Positions 35,356-46,640 of a stretch of DNA of 64,000 bases are shown here, piece by piece. The first letter of the stretch is position 1, and each line of letters opens with the position of its first letter. The DNA is from Vespa crabro. Lineage: Eukaryota; Arthropoda; Insecta; Hymenoptera; Vespidae. The translations under genes and the position numbers were made by a program. The stretch spans positions 4,262,901 through 4,326,900 of the forward strand of contig NC_060965.1 of assembly GCF_910589235.1 (NCBI RefSeq), read 5' to 3'. The notes below the pieces were generated by a model. The model ran no database searches, had not been told where the DNA came from, and was given only the letters and a program-made list of their open reading frames with translations.

Positions 35356-35500
35356 TGGTGGTAACCGGATACTTTTTAGCGCGCGCGTTGCCCGAACCAA
35401 TCCCGATAATTAATTGCACGGAATCCGCATCGTGCCTTCGCGTATCTTTCCAATTTCTTCTTCCATGCCGGGTTACCCCCGCGAGATGGGTGACTTCGAG
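35355..35500. promoter_or_regulatory. CpG-rich unique island with TAATTAATT
   Basis: Unique sequence following a GA array. It has GCGCGCG, TAATTAATT at 35407-35415 and CCCCGCGAGATGGG. Candidate regulatory element without direct proof. Confidence 0.18.
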
Positions 35501-37003
35501 GAAGAAAAGGAATAGGAGAAAGAGAAAAGAGAGAAGGCTGGGATTCCATAACACGCTTACTCCCTTCGATGCACCTAACCGATAGCTGACCCACCTCCAC
35601 CTTCATCTCCCTATTCCTATCCTCCTCTCTTTCTTCCTTCACCTAAGAGAGTCGTCGGTTTTGCCGTTCTTCTCTTCCTCTTTTACCTTTTCAAGTATCG
35701 TCCTATCGATTCTGTTTGTGTCGTAGGCTTCTACGGTCGAACGAGCATACAACCGATTGCCTCACGAAATTAATTTGAATTCACACTTCTGCCAAGGTTC
35801 TTCGAAAGAAAGGAAGAAAAAAAAAAAGAAAAGAAAAAAAAGAAAACAGAAAAAAAAAGGAAAAAAAAAAAAATTAATCAAGCCGAGCGTTAATTCGTCT
35901 CATAAATCGAGACTCCTTCGAGATTGAAATTTCAAGTATGACGTTACGACAAATCGAATATGGTTTTAAGCAATGATTTGTCGTTAATGTCCAGATGAAT
36001 AATCGAATCTGATCTATCTAAAAATCTATATTTAATCGGTGATCTATGATCGAGTCAACGGCCACGATTATTCTTCGTTTTCGTGCCGCAATATCCGTGA
36101 TTATCAATCATTAATATTTTTATACAGAATCAAATGCGATATTATGATTCGTTTTAGCCATATTATCTTTATCTATTCCGTTAATTTTTATCGATTACTT
36201 TATTATATCAATTTCTAGTTTTATTACTTTTTAATTACTAATAACCTAGATTATTAGTGTTACGATCATTCAAGATCAAGATTATATTACAAGACGATCA
36301 AATCGTTCGACGATCGTAAGATAATCCTCCTCGTTTGAAAATGCTAATATTCGGTGCGAAGTAAGCCGTCGTAAAGGATACTAGAAAACAGATCGCACCT
36401 ACTTAAAGACCGAGGCTCGAGTTCTCCTACGATATATATTCGATTCCGCCAGAATATATTTCCTAACGTCGCCGTTAATTTAGTTAGCGATCGCGCATAA
36501 TTTGTATCCTCCCTCTTTCCCTTTTACCAAGGATCCTGCTTCCAGAAATATCACTCGGATTATAACCACGTTATACGGTCTAACCGGTATTATTAACCTC
36601 AATTTTTAAGGGAAGAAATTATTGGATATGATATGGAAAAAAAAAAAAAATACATACCTGATAAAATTATTTTGTATAAAAAAGAAAAAAAAAAACAAGA
36701 AAGAAAAAGAAAACAAAAATAAAAAGAAAGAAAAAAAATAATCGAAATAAATAATACCTTAGATTTTAAACCCTATTACTTGAAAAGAAGAAACGAGCTA
36801 TGGTAATTCTCAAATAAGTTGAGATCGAAAAGTATCGATTATTTTCAAATTGCTGCCGGCACTTATAGCCATTTGCTATTCCTGTTTTCCATCGTTGTCG
36901 CCATTGCTGCTAGTCAAGTCGCATACTGTTATAACGATCGTTGTTATCCGTAACCGCTATTTAAGTTCTCCCCCAGTCGCAAAGTCGTTCTCTCTTCCTC
37001 TCT

Positions 37004-37030
37004 CTTTTCCTCTCTCTCTCTCTCTTTCTC

Positions 37031-37091
<61 letters not shown>

Positions 37092-37095
37092 TTTC
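37004..37095. repeat. CT microsatellite
   Basis: CT and TTTC units, with a pure CT core at about 37050-37082. Confidence 0.96.
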
Positions 37096-37418
37096 CTCTT
37101 TGGCAGTACAAAGATAAGCGAATGTAACGGTACGCGCTATACTATAACATTAAGTTCGAACCAGATATACGTTGGATATATCTACGTAGCACCAACTAGT
37201 TTACCTAGCTTCTAATCGTTCGTACTGATAATCAAGAAGAGCTTTCTAAGATCCTTGATTTCGTACCGCTTATATCGTATCGTACGAAAGAAATTTTGCG
37301 GAAGTCACGTATATAATCCAAAACGAACATGACGAATAAAATCTTGTAAAATCCGAGAAATTATATATATTTTTCATTTAGAGATTTAAAATGAACGTAG
37401 GATAAAATTCTTGAAAAG

Positions 37419-37458
37419 TAATAAAAAAAAAAAAAAAAAAAAAAAAAAGAAAAAAAAG

Positions 37459-37489
<31 letters not shown>

Positions 37490-37515
37490 GAAAGAAAGAA
37501 AGGAAAAAAGAGAAA
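37419..37515. repeat. Poly-A / GAAA tract
   Basis: About 28 uninterrupted A, then A runs split by single G bases. Confidence 0.95.
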
Positions 37516-37633
37516 GAAAGTACGAGACAAACGAGAAGAATAATCCTCTCTCTCCTCTTGGTAGTATCCCAACCGATTTAATCTCTGAAAGCTATGCGAA
37601 ACCTTCTGAGGCATATATCAAAAACGTTAGAAT

Positions 37634-37659
37634 CACGAGCGTGCATATGCACGCTCGTG
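37634..37659. repeat. Perfect 26-bp palindrome
   Basis: CACGAGCGTGCAT at 37634-37646 is followed directly by its exact reverse complement. The downstream bases repeat the centre once more (GTGCATAT at 37657-37664). There is no spacer. GC content is well above the local background. Confidence 0.95.
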
Positions 37660-37831
37660 CATATCCACCGTATACCGTCTTCTCATGCATGGAGAGAAAG
37701 AGAGATAGTAGAAACGCGAACGGAAAAGCATTTCCCCGTATCTAAATAATCTCACAAAGGGAGGATTTAAAGAACGAGGCACACGGCGTGCAACGATGCA
37801 AATTACGGAGGCTTCGTGACGTCGAGCACGG

Positions 37832-37941
37832 AAGAAGAGAAGAGAGGAGAAGAGAAGAGAAGAGAAGAGAAGAAAAGAGAAGAGAAGAGAAAAGAAGAAG
37901 AGAAGACGACGAGGACGACGACGACGACGACGACGACGACG
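37832..37941. repeat. AGAAG pentamer array followed by GAC array
   Basis: About twelve AGAAG units at 37832-37905 adjoin about ten GAC units at 37905-37941, followed by GAA units. Confidence 0.95.
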
Positions 37942-38176
37942 AAGAAGAAGAAGAGTAAAAGAGAAGAGAGGAAGGGAGAATTTCTTTAAACGGCTCGCGT
38001 ATCTCCTGTAGATTTCCTGAACTCGTCGTCGGTTCTCTTTTCTGTCTCCTTCCGTCGCTTTCGTTCCGAAGAGGAACCGGCTCGTGTACAAACGTAGGAA
38101 CGCAATGCAGATAGATAGCATTGTGTAGATGTGCGTGTATATGTGCCTGTTAAGAACGGTGGACGATGAAGAAGGA

Positions 38177-38177
<1 letters not shown>

Positions 38178-38215
<38 letters not shown>
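38178..38215. repeat. GA microsatellite
   Basis: Pure GA core after a GACA unit. Confidence 0.95.
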
Positions 38216-38220
<5 letters not shown>

Positions 38221-38487
38221 AGGAAAGGAGGAAAAGGACACGACTAGCGGCACGTTTGAGTATTCAAGTCGTACCGCATCATAAACTGTCCGCCCGCGGT
38301 CCTCCCTCTTCTTTTTCCTTCTCTCTCTCTCTCTCTCATCTTCTACTCCTTCTTCTATCTCTTTCCTCTCCTTTACTTCTTCTTATTCTTCTTCTTTGGT
38401 CTCTTCTACCTATGTTACCGACTATGTGATACGTCTGTACGAACGTCAGTTTGCTCTGCACCCCTTGCAAAACGTCCCTTCGTTGAA

Positions 38488-38489
<2 letters not shown>

Positions 38490-38527
<38 letters not shown>
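38490..38527. repeat. GA microsatellite
   Basis: Nearly pure GA. Confidence 0.95.
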
Positions 38528-38530
<3 letters not shown>

Positions 38531-38740
38531 TCGTACTCGCCGAGAAGAAAGCATGCTTCTGGTTTTCTATGCCTCTGTCGTGAGGATAGCAAAAGGAAAT
38601 AGCAAAACATACGAGGACGTTCATGTTTAACCCCTGGCCGATCGAGATTCCTTCAAGAACGACTCTATTTTAATGTTCCTGCAGTTGGAACATATGAATT
38701 TTCTTCTTTTATCGAAGAAAGCAATCGTTTCCTCAATACG

Positions 38741-38767
38741 AAAGTTTAAGTTTAAGTTAAAGTTAAA
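38741..38767. repeat. AAGTTT/AAGTTA hexamer tandem
   Basis: Four hexamers, two AAGTTT followed by two AAGTTA. They translate as alternating Lys-Phe and Lys-Leu in the frame at 38673-38870. Confidence 0.85.
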
Positions 38768-39488
38768 GGCGCGATGGGAAATCATCGTGAGAATTTCATT
38801 CCGTTTTATTCTCATAGTGAAAGCGTTAGAACAATCTCGTAATAAAGGAATCGTTGATCTTTTCGATTAGAGAATTGCAACGAGGAGAATAAGACGCTTT
38901 GTTTCTTCCTTTTTTTTTTTTTTTTTGTTTTTCTTCTTCTTCTTTTTCAATTCGTTGTTCAACGAATGTATACAACGATCCGAAACATGACAATACAATT
39001 AATGACAAAGCGATACATATCTAATTACAATGCTCGTATTATGAAATTAAAAAAAAAAAAAAAATAAATAAATAAATAAAAAACAACAAAAAAAAAAAAA
39101 GAACAGCAGAAAAAAATACGTCTAGCTTGTACGATTTAGCACGATCGCGTACAAAAAGGGAATAAGGAAAATCATTTTTAATGCAAGTAAATAAGTAAGT
39201 AAAGTATTGGGTGGCATAAGCCGATCGATAAAGAATTTATCCGCCATGAAGTCTCTAGCAAAAAACCTATTCGAAATGTCTTTCGAAACGTAATTCGAAG
39301 TAGCCGATTAGAATTAATAATCGTTCATACTGTTACCATTGAGATAAAAACTTAAATTCCTGTCGTTGACGTCGACATGAAAGCAAACGCATAATGTACT
39401 TTGCGTTCGACCAGTTTAATTTGCATAAACTCGACGCGTACTTTCGTCCATTGTCTCGAGTTAAACGATCGGTAGAAGTTATCTTCTT

Positions 39489-39575
39489 CTTCTTATTCTT
39501 CTTCTTCTTCTTCGTCTCTTCTTATTCTTCTTCTTCTTCTTCGTCTCTTCTTATTCTTCTTCTTCTTCTTCTTCC
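39489..39575. repeat. 29-bp TTC-rich minisatellite
   Basis: Three copies of a unit containing TTATTC, with the interior A at 39495, 39524 and 39553, giving a period of 29. GTCTCT separates TTC runs in the first two copies. Confidence 0.92.
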
Positions 39576-39748
39576 TCCACTTCTTCCGCCTCCTTCGACA
39601 TTGTAACGTCTTGTCCTATCCCAACGTGAAATCAATGCGGCGTTATTGCACGCCGTCATCGAGATAATCGAAAAACAGCGACGTACATCGATCGATGATA
39701 ATCGAGAAGCTGGTCGCGATATACCGAAGATAATCTTGAAGCTAGTTC

Positions 39749-39781
39749 TATCTATCTATCTCTCTCTCTCCCTCCCTCTCC

Positions 39782-39822
<41 letters not shown>
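39749..39822. repeat. TCTA and CT microsatellites
   Basis: TCTA units, CCCT units, then pure CT. Confidence 0.95.
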
Positions 39823-39824
<2 letters not shown>

Positions 39825-39982
39825 GATCTAGCTGGTTTACTCTTTCTTTCAAAACACTACGTCTTTCTATTGCAACTTCTATTATCAGCATGATCTTTAC
39901 ACTTTTTGTTTCATCATTGCAAAGAAACCCTCGATCGAGAACGGACGTCGATCTTGAGAGAGAAACTAAGCTGCGATAGATT

Positions 39983-39985
<3 letters not shown>

Positions 39986-40014
<29 letters not shown>

Positions 40015-40095
40015 GAAAAAAAAAAGAGAAAAAGAAAAAGAACATATAAGAGGAATAAAAAAAAAAGGAAAAAAGAAAAAGAAGAAAAAAAATTA
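39986..40095. repeat. Poly-A tract
   Basis: About 27 uninterrupted A, then A-rich sequence with G interruptions. Confidence 0.95.
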
Positions 40096-40372
40096 TTGAA
40101 TGGAGAAAAAGAAGCAGAACGATCTATCGGACGTTCGTATGACTCGCAATTTCATTCGTAAGTTCGTCGAGCGATCACCTTTCAGGAACACCATCGAAGG
40201 GCTCGTTAAGAACGTCTCATTAAGCGACCCTTTTCCCCCTCTTTTTCACGGAAATTACGGTACTTATCAATGCTCGAAAGGAGCATTACAAACAATAGGC
40301 AAGTCGATAGAAGACAGAGGAGTAGGAAATGTCGATTGATCTCCCTTTTTTACCTCTCGTTTGCAAATGCTC

Positions 40373-40374
<2 letters not shown>

Positions 40375-40405
<31 letters not shown>
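40375..40405. repeat. CT microsatellite
   Basis: Pure CT, followed by CACT units. Confidence 0.95.
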
Positions 40406-40407
<2 letters not shown>

Positions 40408-40535
40408 ACTCACTCACTCAATCTATCTTTTTCTTATTCTTTTCGTTCATCTCATTCTCTATCGTTTTGTCCGGTCGGTCCGTTCTCTTCCCTATGTCCT
40501 ATCACCAACGAGACCGGTGCACAAGGCATTGGCTC

Positions 40536-40559
40536 TAATTAACGTTGACAGTAATTAAC
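40536..40559. repeat. Direct pair of TAATTAAC
   Basis: TAATTAAC at 40536-40543 and 40552-40559, 16 bases apart, in unique DNA. The spacing is about one and a half helical turns. Confidence 0.75.
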
Positions 40560-40617
40560 ATAAATACCAGCGCTTCCTTGCCAGGAACTGACCGCAGCTT
40601 CGTCCTATGGCCGACCA

Positions 40618-40648
40618 CAACGACGACGACGACGACGACGACGACGAT
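40618..40648. repeat. GAC trinucleotide repeat
   Basis: About ten GAC units. They produce the Asp run in the chance frame at 40607-40831. Confidence 0.95.
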
Positions 40649-41439
40649 CCCCGTTCGCGATTCAACTTCTTATCTCGCGATTCCGTGCTAATCGCTCGCT
40701 TGTTTCTACGATTTCTCCGTACGAGTTGCCTTTACTCCTCCCCTTCCGCAATTTATCATCCGGCGCAAGACTTACCTAGAAAAAAAAAAGATAAAGAACA
40801 GATCATTAAAGACTTTCTTATCGAATACTAAGAATATAATATTAAGACGATTAAATGATCAAAATGTATACAAGGTATATATCATAGTTATTTAAATTTT
40901 ACATTTATACGTAAAAAGGGATTAATAAATATTTCATTAGTTTGTCCATAAGTAAGAGAATATGTTTAATCAGAATGTAGTTTAATCGAATCGATTGCTT
41001 TTATGAATTTAATCGCCAAATGTTACAAATGTTGCCATTCGAAAAAGAGGAAATAATCAATTTTTCAAATTTCTCCAAGGAAAACTGAACTTCGTTCGCC
41101 GGCTGAAATAACTCGGATAACGATAATCGATGTGCGAACCGATCGAGATACTCGGACTTGCACGCACACGGAAATTAATAGCACGATGGTTCGCGTGTTT
41201 TAGCTTCACCTCGATTAAAACGAATTCCATGAGGCTGAATGAGCTTAAAAGAGAAAAACGAGAAGGTATTAAGTCTGATCCTAGACTGGATTTCTTATAG
41301 TTTTTCACTTTTCTTTCTTTCATAATATTTTTTTTCTTTTCTTCCTTCATTGAGAAAGGAAAAGGAAGGGAAGGGTCTTCCGATCGACGATTCATTTCTC
41401 TACTTTTCGTTCAAGCGCACATTCGAGAGTACGAAAGTA

Positions 41440-41470
<31 letters not shown>

Positions 41471-41530
41471 AAGAAGAAGAAAAGGAAGAAAAAAAAGAAG
41501 AAATAGAAGAAGAAGAAGAAGAAAAGGAGG
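41440..41530. repeat. GAA trinucleotide run
   Basis: About fourteen perfect GAA units, then interrupted units. Confidence 0.95.
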
Positions 41531-41577
41531 CGGAAGAAGAAGGCGCTGGGTAGCAAGAGCAACGTTTAAAGAAAGAA

Positions 41578-41601
41578 AGTGAGAGAGAGAGACAGAGAAA
41601 C

Positions 41602-41633
<32 letters not shown>

Positions 41634-41636
41634 AGA
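41578..41636. repeat. GA microsatellite
   Basis: GA array with GACA interruptions. Confidence 0.94.
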
Positions 41637-41969
41637 ATACCCTGATGGTATTCTCGAGAGCCTCTAACACGGCTCATTAGCCTACAGCGTCGCTAATGAA
41701 AGCTCGTTACCCGGGCGCATGCATGCCGTAGAATGAAAAAGAGGGAGACAGAGATGGTTCCAGTAGGAAAGAAAGAGAGAAAGAAGGGTAGAAGATCCAA
41801 GTACACGAAGAGAAGCCGAAGACACCCCGTTGTATTTTGCACCCGGTGACTTAGTATTCGCTGGTTGCCTCTGCAAATATCCCTCGCCCCTTCGCCAACT
41901 CTCTTTTCTTTACTCTCGCTTTTGCTCACTGACGACGCGTATAAATACACTGTGCGCATAGACTTTTTC

Positions 41970-42036
41970 TTCTTCTCTCTCTCTCTCTCTCTCTTACTCT
42001 TTCTCTCTTTCTCTTTCTCTCTTTCTCTCTTGCTCT
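41970..42036. repeat. CT microsatellite
   Basis: CT and TTTC units. Confidence 0.94.
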
Positions 42037-42797
42037 CACCTCTTCGACTCGACCCGGTCACCTGGCTTTCACGGCTTGCTTGAAAGAGGAGAGGACCTTA
42101 TCTGGAACCGCGGATCTAAGTTGATTGGGTGCGAGGTACAAGGCACTCTCTCGCACCCTATGAACGAGAAGGAGTATCGAACAAGACCGAGGACAACCTA
42201 ACCTTCGACCAGAATCATTTTCTTCGATCCTCTTCCTTATACTTCTTCTTTATCCTTTTATTTTTTTGTTTTATTTTCTTTTCTTTTTTTGTTTGTTTGT
42301 TTTTTTTTTTTTTCTTTTTTTCTTTTTCATCGTACACACGAAGGTACTTCGTTTGTGTAGTTCTCGATGATACAAGTTTTTCATTCCATTATTTTTCTCC
42401 TTCCAAAAAGATATTCGTTAAGCTAAGATGGGGATTTACGATCGAGAAACAAATCGTTCGAAGAGTCAAAACCATCGAAAAAAACTATCGATTTTCAGAG
42501 TTATGAGAAGGTTCGGAAGCATTTTCAGGTGGTTGAGTAGAGAAGAGAAGTAAGAGAGGCGGGACACGACCCCGTAAAAGCTTCGTTACCCCCCGAAAAG
42601 AAGTGGTCTCCATCGTGGATAAAAGAAGCCGACTGGTAGACGCGGAGAGGGTGGCCTGCGGATGGTTCTTTGCACCTTCGCCGCTTTATAACCGCTAAGT
42701 GTACCCAAATCCCATTCCATGTCATAAAATTCTTAGAGGGCTGCGTCGTTCGCACGACGGGAGGCGTACTATGTCCTTCAGTTTCTTTTCTATCTCT

Positions 42798-42825
42798 CTC
42801 TCTCTCTCTCTCTCTTTGCTTTCTT
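42798..42825. repeat. CT microsatellite
   Basis: Nearly pure CT. Confidence 0.93.
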
Positions 42826-43337
42826 TCTCTCTTCGCTTAAACACAGATATCACCCTTTTTTCATCCTCTTTTCGATCCGGTACCATATATTAATAGCAAA
42901 AAATGATCGAAAACTTTGTCTCGAATAATTTTGATATAACCTATTAACGATATTATGAGCATGAATAAGAATAAGTATTTTACATTATATACGAACGATG
43001 AAGATCGATCGGCGACATTGAAGAAGGTATTATCGAACAAATGACAGAGTATGAAAGTGTAGATACAGTTTCGATTAAAAAATATAAGGAAAGAAGATCG
43101 AAAGACGAAGGAAGGAAAAAAAGGTAGGATACATAAGGAGGATGCGGAAGAATGAAAAGGCGGAGTCGAGAAGGAAGATGGAAAAAAGTGAAAAATAAGA
43201 AGAAGGTAGAAGAGATATGAACGAAGAGAAAACAACGCGGATCCATCGAGAGCAGCAACAGGATCAGCAACAGACAACGTTGGAACGTCCGAGCGTTATT
43301 AGCCAGGCGGATAGCGCGCGGCTTCCTTCGCGACGCA

Positions 43338-43338
<1 letters not shown>

Positions 43339-43372
<34 letters not shown>

Positions 43373-43402
43373 CCTTTCTCTGTATCTTTCTCTCTTTCTC
43401 CT
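43339..43402. repeat. CT microsatellite
   Basis: Pure CT core, then degenerate CT-rich sequence. Confidence 0.94.
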
Positions 43403-43907
43403 TCTCCCCATGCTCCCACCATATTATTACGCGCAAAATGGCTCATTATTATCATTATTATTTCATATTTCCTTCGCTTCAGCATCGAGGCTCCGAAAGC
43501 CAGCGCAAAAAGCAAAAAGCCTACGAAATTAATATAAATAAAAGCGCTGAACCAAGCAAGCATCCTTCGAGAACGCTAAGGAAAGAAAGAGAAGAGGTGG
43601 GACGAAGAGATAAACAGAAAGACGAAGAGACCGCGCTTATGGTTGTTAACGGCGGGAGAAAGAAGAGGGAGGAAGACAGAAAGAAAGAGAAAGAAGAGAA
43701 GATGGTTGTAGTGAGACGGTGGCTGGAGTGGGGTGCGGCCGGTATTAACAATAATTATTGGTTCGAGCCTCTCTCCGTCCGCGATCTTTCGAATCTCAAG
43801 ATCACAAGTGAGATCAATTATGTCCGTCTGATTAGTCCGGGCCTCCGATCGGTGTACGCGAGCATTATACGACGAGCTACGATCCTTCATGTGTGCGACT
43901 TACAACA

Positions 43908-44040
43908 TCTCTCTCTCTCTCTCTCTCTCTCACTCTCTTTCTCTCTTCCCTACCTTCAAGCCTGTTTGAGTGGTTTCCTCTCGCAATAAGAGAGACGAAG
44001 AACGCAAGATAGAGATAAAGAGAGAGAGAGAGAGAGAGAA
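43908..44040. repeat. Opposed CT and GA microsatellites
   Basis: CT at 43908-43945 and GA at 44018-44040 in opposite polarity with about 75 bases between them, so the arms are complementary. Confidence 0.92.
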
Positions 44041-44090
44041 AATATCTCGCTCGTATCGGCGTTATTATGTGGAGCAACTCGCTCTTCGTT

Positions 44091-44098
44091 TATAAAAG
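44091..44098 (+). promoter_or_regulatory. Isolated TATAAAAG word
   Basis: A consensus TATA box between a GA array and a CT-rich stretch. No initiator (TCAGT or TCATT) lies about 30 bases downstream and no exon follows, so it is probably a chance match. Confidence 0.12.
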
Positions 44099-44401
44099 CC
44101 GCTCTCTCGTACTCTCTATCTCTCTCTTTTTTACGAAACGCCCGTGAGTAAATTCTTCCTTGAAAATAAGAATGGCGATCTTATTATTCGTCTCTTTTTG
44201 ACCACCGTAGACCCGGCAAAAATTGCATCGATCGTCCCTTTTTTATTTGGACCCACGTACTCCTTTTATTTATTACTCTTTTTGGAAAGATCATGAAGAG
44301 GAAGGAATGAGGATGAAAAGAAATTTTGTGTTCCTTTAAAAACTCTATCAAATATTTCGTTACGACAGTTAACGCTAAATATCGCATATATAAAAAATTT
44401 A

Positions 44402-44424
44402 AATGTCCAATGGAATTGGACATT
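44402..44424. repeat. Ten-bp perfect inverted repeat with 3-base loop
   Basis: AATGTCCAAT at 44402-44411 and ATTGGACATT at 44415-44424 around GGA. Confidence 0.9.
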
Positions 44425-44744
44425 GACGTGTTCGATATATCGCAATAACCCTATATAACGATTATATAACCCATGTTACTAATATGTTTAAATCACATAG
44501 ATGGTCATCGTGAAAGGTCAACACGGAACGCAAAGATACGATAAACTCTCTAACCAAAGATCGTTGTGCACGTGCATACGTCCTAGAAAGTATACACATG
44601 CATATGCGTACAAGTAGAAAGGTAGTTTACTATGGTATCCTCCAGCCTCTCTTAGCCCCCATAAATTTCGTTCGGCGATACTTTACGACACGGTACCGCC
44701 CCATGTCATTATCGCGCATGGGGGAAGCTACGTGTGGAGATAGA

Positions 44745-44795
44745 GAAACAGAGAGAGAGAGAGAAAGAAAAAGAGAGAGAGAGAGAGAGAGAGAA
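44745..44795. repeat. GA microsatellite
   Basis: GA with a GAAAGAAAAA interruption. Confidence 0.94.
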
Positions 44796-45257
44796 AATGG
44801 AACTGCTCTTGCAACACCATTTCGTATTTAAGGCTTTTACTAAGTTTTTTTTAAACTTCAAACCAGCTCTTAAAACTAACTTTACATTGGCATATTTATT
44901 CAGAATATCATTGCATACTTATATCTAATTATGAATATATTTAACAAGCTAATTTTTATATGCATAATTTTTTGTTTTTCTTTTTTTTCTTTTTTTTTCT
45001 TTTTTTTTTTTTTTCTTTATAACGATGCAAATAAACATTGCGTTTACAATCATTATGAAAAAATTATCATTCAGTGGGTCTTTTAAATGGATCTCGTTAA
45101 GACTCAATTTTTACGAAAGAAATATGTTCATTGAAAATATTGAAGAGGAACATTGAAATTAGCATGTAGATCAAATATTCCGTCTTGAGTAATCAAAACG
45201 ACACGTTGAAATGCTACGATAAGACTCGTTTTCTTAATTGAATCCTCGAAGAGACAG

Positions 45258-45271
45258 AGACAGAGAGAGAG

Positions 45272-45310
<39 letters not shown>
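45258..45310. repeat. GA microsatellite
   Basis: GA array with GACA and GTGA interruptions. Confidence 0.94.
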
Positions 45311-45768
45311 TCCGTCTTACGGATTAATCGTGCTTTCCTTCGTAACGCGAGATAAAACACGTCGTGTCATGAGAAGTGTCAAACCGGACGGCATTCGCTG
45401 ACAAGCAACAAGGAGAAGTAAGAGTAGATCGTTTCACGAGGAATCGCAGCGTATTTTATCGAACATCCGCGGTCTCCTCTACTTCGTCGAGGTTCCGCTC
45501 ATTGCTCTGAATACGATGAGAACGATGCTCGACCGTATGAAAGTTGTTCCATCCTTTCGTTGTTCACGGACACACGCGCCAACCTGGTCACCTTTTTACG
45601 AACAACTTGTCACCAAGCCGATTTGTCGCGGCGTTTCGCCGCGTTCCATGGCGTTCCTTGGTATTCCACGTCGGGGTGAACAAGGTAAAGAGAGGATAAA
45701 GAGAGAAGAAGTTCTCAAGGATCAAGAGTACCACATGAAAAAAAGAAAGAGAGAGAGAGAGAGAGAGA

Positions 45769-45812
45769 GGAAAAGAGAGACTCTATCTGCACAAGCTAAT
45801 AGAACATATCGG

Positions 45813-45851
<39 letters not shown>

Positions 45852-45889
45852 GAGAGACTCTATCTGCACAAGCTAATAGAACATATCGG

Positions 45890-45922
<33 letters not shown>
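45769..45922. repeat. Perfect 77-bp tandem duplication with unique core
   Basis: Two copies start at 45769 and 45846. Each has 46 bases of unique sequence (from GGAAAAGAGAGACTCTATCT to CATATCGGATT) and about 31 bases of GA. The unique cores are identical in both copies. A GA run precedes the first copy and follows the second, so the event was probably unequal exchange or slippage between GA runs. It encodes the repeated segments in the frame at 45516-45935. Confidence 0.97.
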
Positions 45923-45930
<8 letters not shown>

Positions 45931-46235
45931 CATGATATTTTCGAGGATACGTTCCGATCGAAGATGTTCGTATCAATTTCATTCAAATCTTACAATCGGC
46001 AAGTAATCGAAAGAAAAAGAGTAAGATACATGAGCTTGGATGCATTAAGCGTGACAAAGGATGCCTGAGCGTATGAACGCACCTTTTCCCGAGGTGAGAA
46101 CGATTAATAGCCAAGTTCTCGCTCCTCCTTCCACTCTACATCGTTCTCTGTCTCTTCTAGATCGAGGTTATCCAACGAACCTTGTGAGGTTATCCTTTAC
46201 ACGAGTTCCTCCTCGGCCCCAACAGGATCGAGCCT

Positions 46236-46270
<35 letters not shown>

Positions 46271-46454
46271 CTGCGAGCGCGCCCTCTCTTTTGTGCCTCG
46301 TACCGACATATTTATCTGGTTCCTCCCCTCTTAAACCTCTATGAGAATTTCCTCCTCCTTTTCCCCTGCTAGTTTCTCATCGTGCACGATATCTTCCTCC
46401 TTTCCCCCTTTCTCTTTCTCCTCCCCCCCGCCACCTCCCATCTCAATCTCTCCC

Positions 46455-46482
46455 TCTTCTTCTTCTTCTTCTTCTTCTTCTT
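46455..46482. repeat. TTC trinucleotide repeat
   Basis: About nine TTC units, after a C-rich stretch. Confidence 0.94.
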
Positions 46483-46605
46483 CTGCGTATATAACGTAAT
46501 AGCAATTTAATCAATAAAATAAGAGGATCGTATTGGCTTCGAGACTCTGCAATAATTACAACAGAGAATTATGAGCGGTTGTACTTGATCGGATCTATAA
46601 GCTCC

Positions 46606-46611
<6 letters not shown>

Positions 46612-46636
<25 letters not shown>

Positions 46637-46640
46637 CCCC
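46612..46640. repeat. CT microsatellite
   Basis: Pure CT followed by a C run. Confidence 0.93.

Larger units (their letters stand above)
30800..35700. other. Densest GA/CT microsatellite block
   Basis: No recognised gene. GA arrays at 31286-31372, 31489-31534, 31596-31685, 32207-32345, 33718-33767, 34619-34658 and 35292-35355, TTC/CTC at 32757-32835 and GGAA at 34813-34893 cover a large share of the block. Unique DNA at 30830-31140, 31690-32200, 32900-33080, 33260-33480 and 33840-34600 shows no coding signal. Long opposed open frames here are microsatellite translations. Confidence 0.8.
35700..41400. other. AT-rich unique DNA with scattered repeats and palindrome
   Basis: No recognised gene. 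The stretch 35870-36850 is AT-rich unique sequence with poly-A patches. CT at 37004-37095, poly-A at 37419-37515, pentanucleotide and GAC repeats at 37832-37941, GA at 38178-38215 and 38490-38527, TTC minisatellite at 39489-39575, CT at 39749-39822, poly-A at 39986-40095, and GAC at 40618-40648 are present. Unique DNA at 38530-38900, 39130-39480 and 40820-41400 shows nothing I can name. Confidence 0.75.
41400..46500. other. Mixed repeat and unique block
   Basis: No recognised gene. GAA at 41440-41530, GA at 41578-41636, CT at 41970-42036, poly-T at 42296-42325, CT at 42798-42825 and 43339-43402, CT at 43908-43945 with GA at 44010-44040, GA at 44745-44795, GA at 45258-45310 and CT at 46240-46265 punctuate it. 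Unique DNA at 42330-42790, 42860-43200, 44100-44740, 44800-45250, 45320-45700 and 45930-46230 holds no exon I can support. Confidence 0.75.

Noticed and set aside
40607..40831. Frame with a run of nine Asp residues
   Set aside because: The Asp run is a GAC trinucleotide repeat and the rest is unrecognised. No splice or promoter context supports it.
45516..45935. 139-residue frame with an internal peptide repeat
   Set aside because: The repeated peptide comes from the 77-bp DNA duplication and GA runs. The two copies are read in different frames because 77 is not a multiple of three, so the peptide repeat is not conserved as protein.
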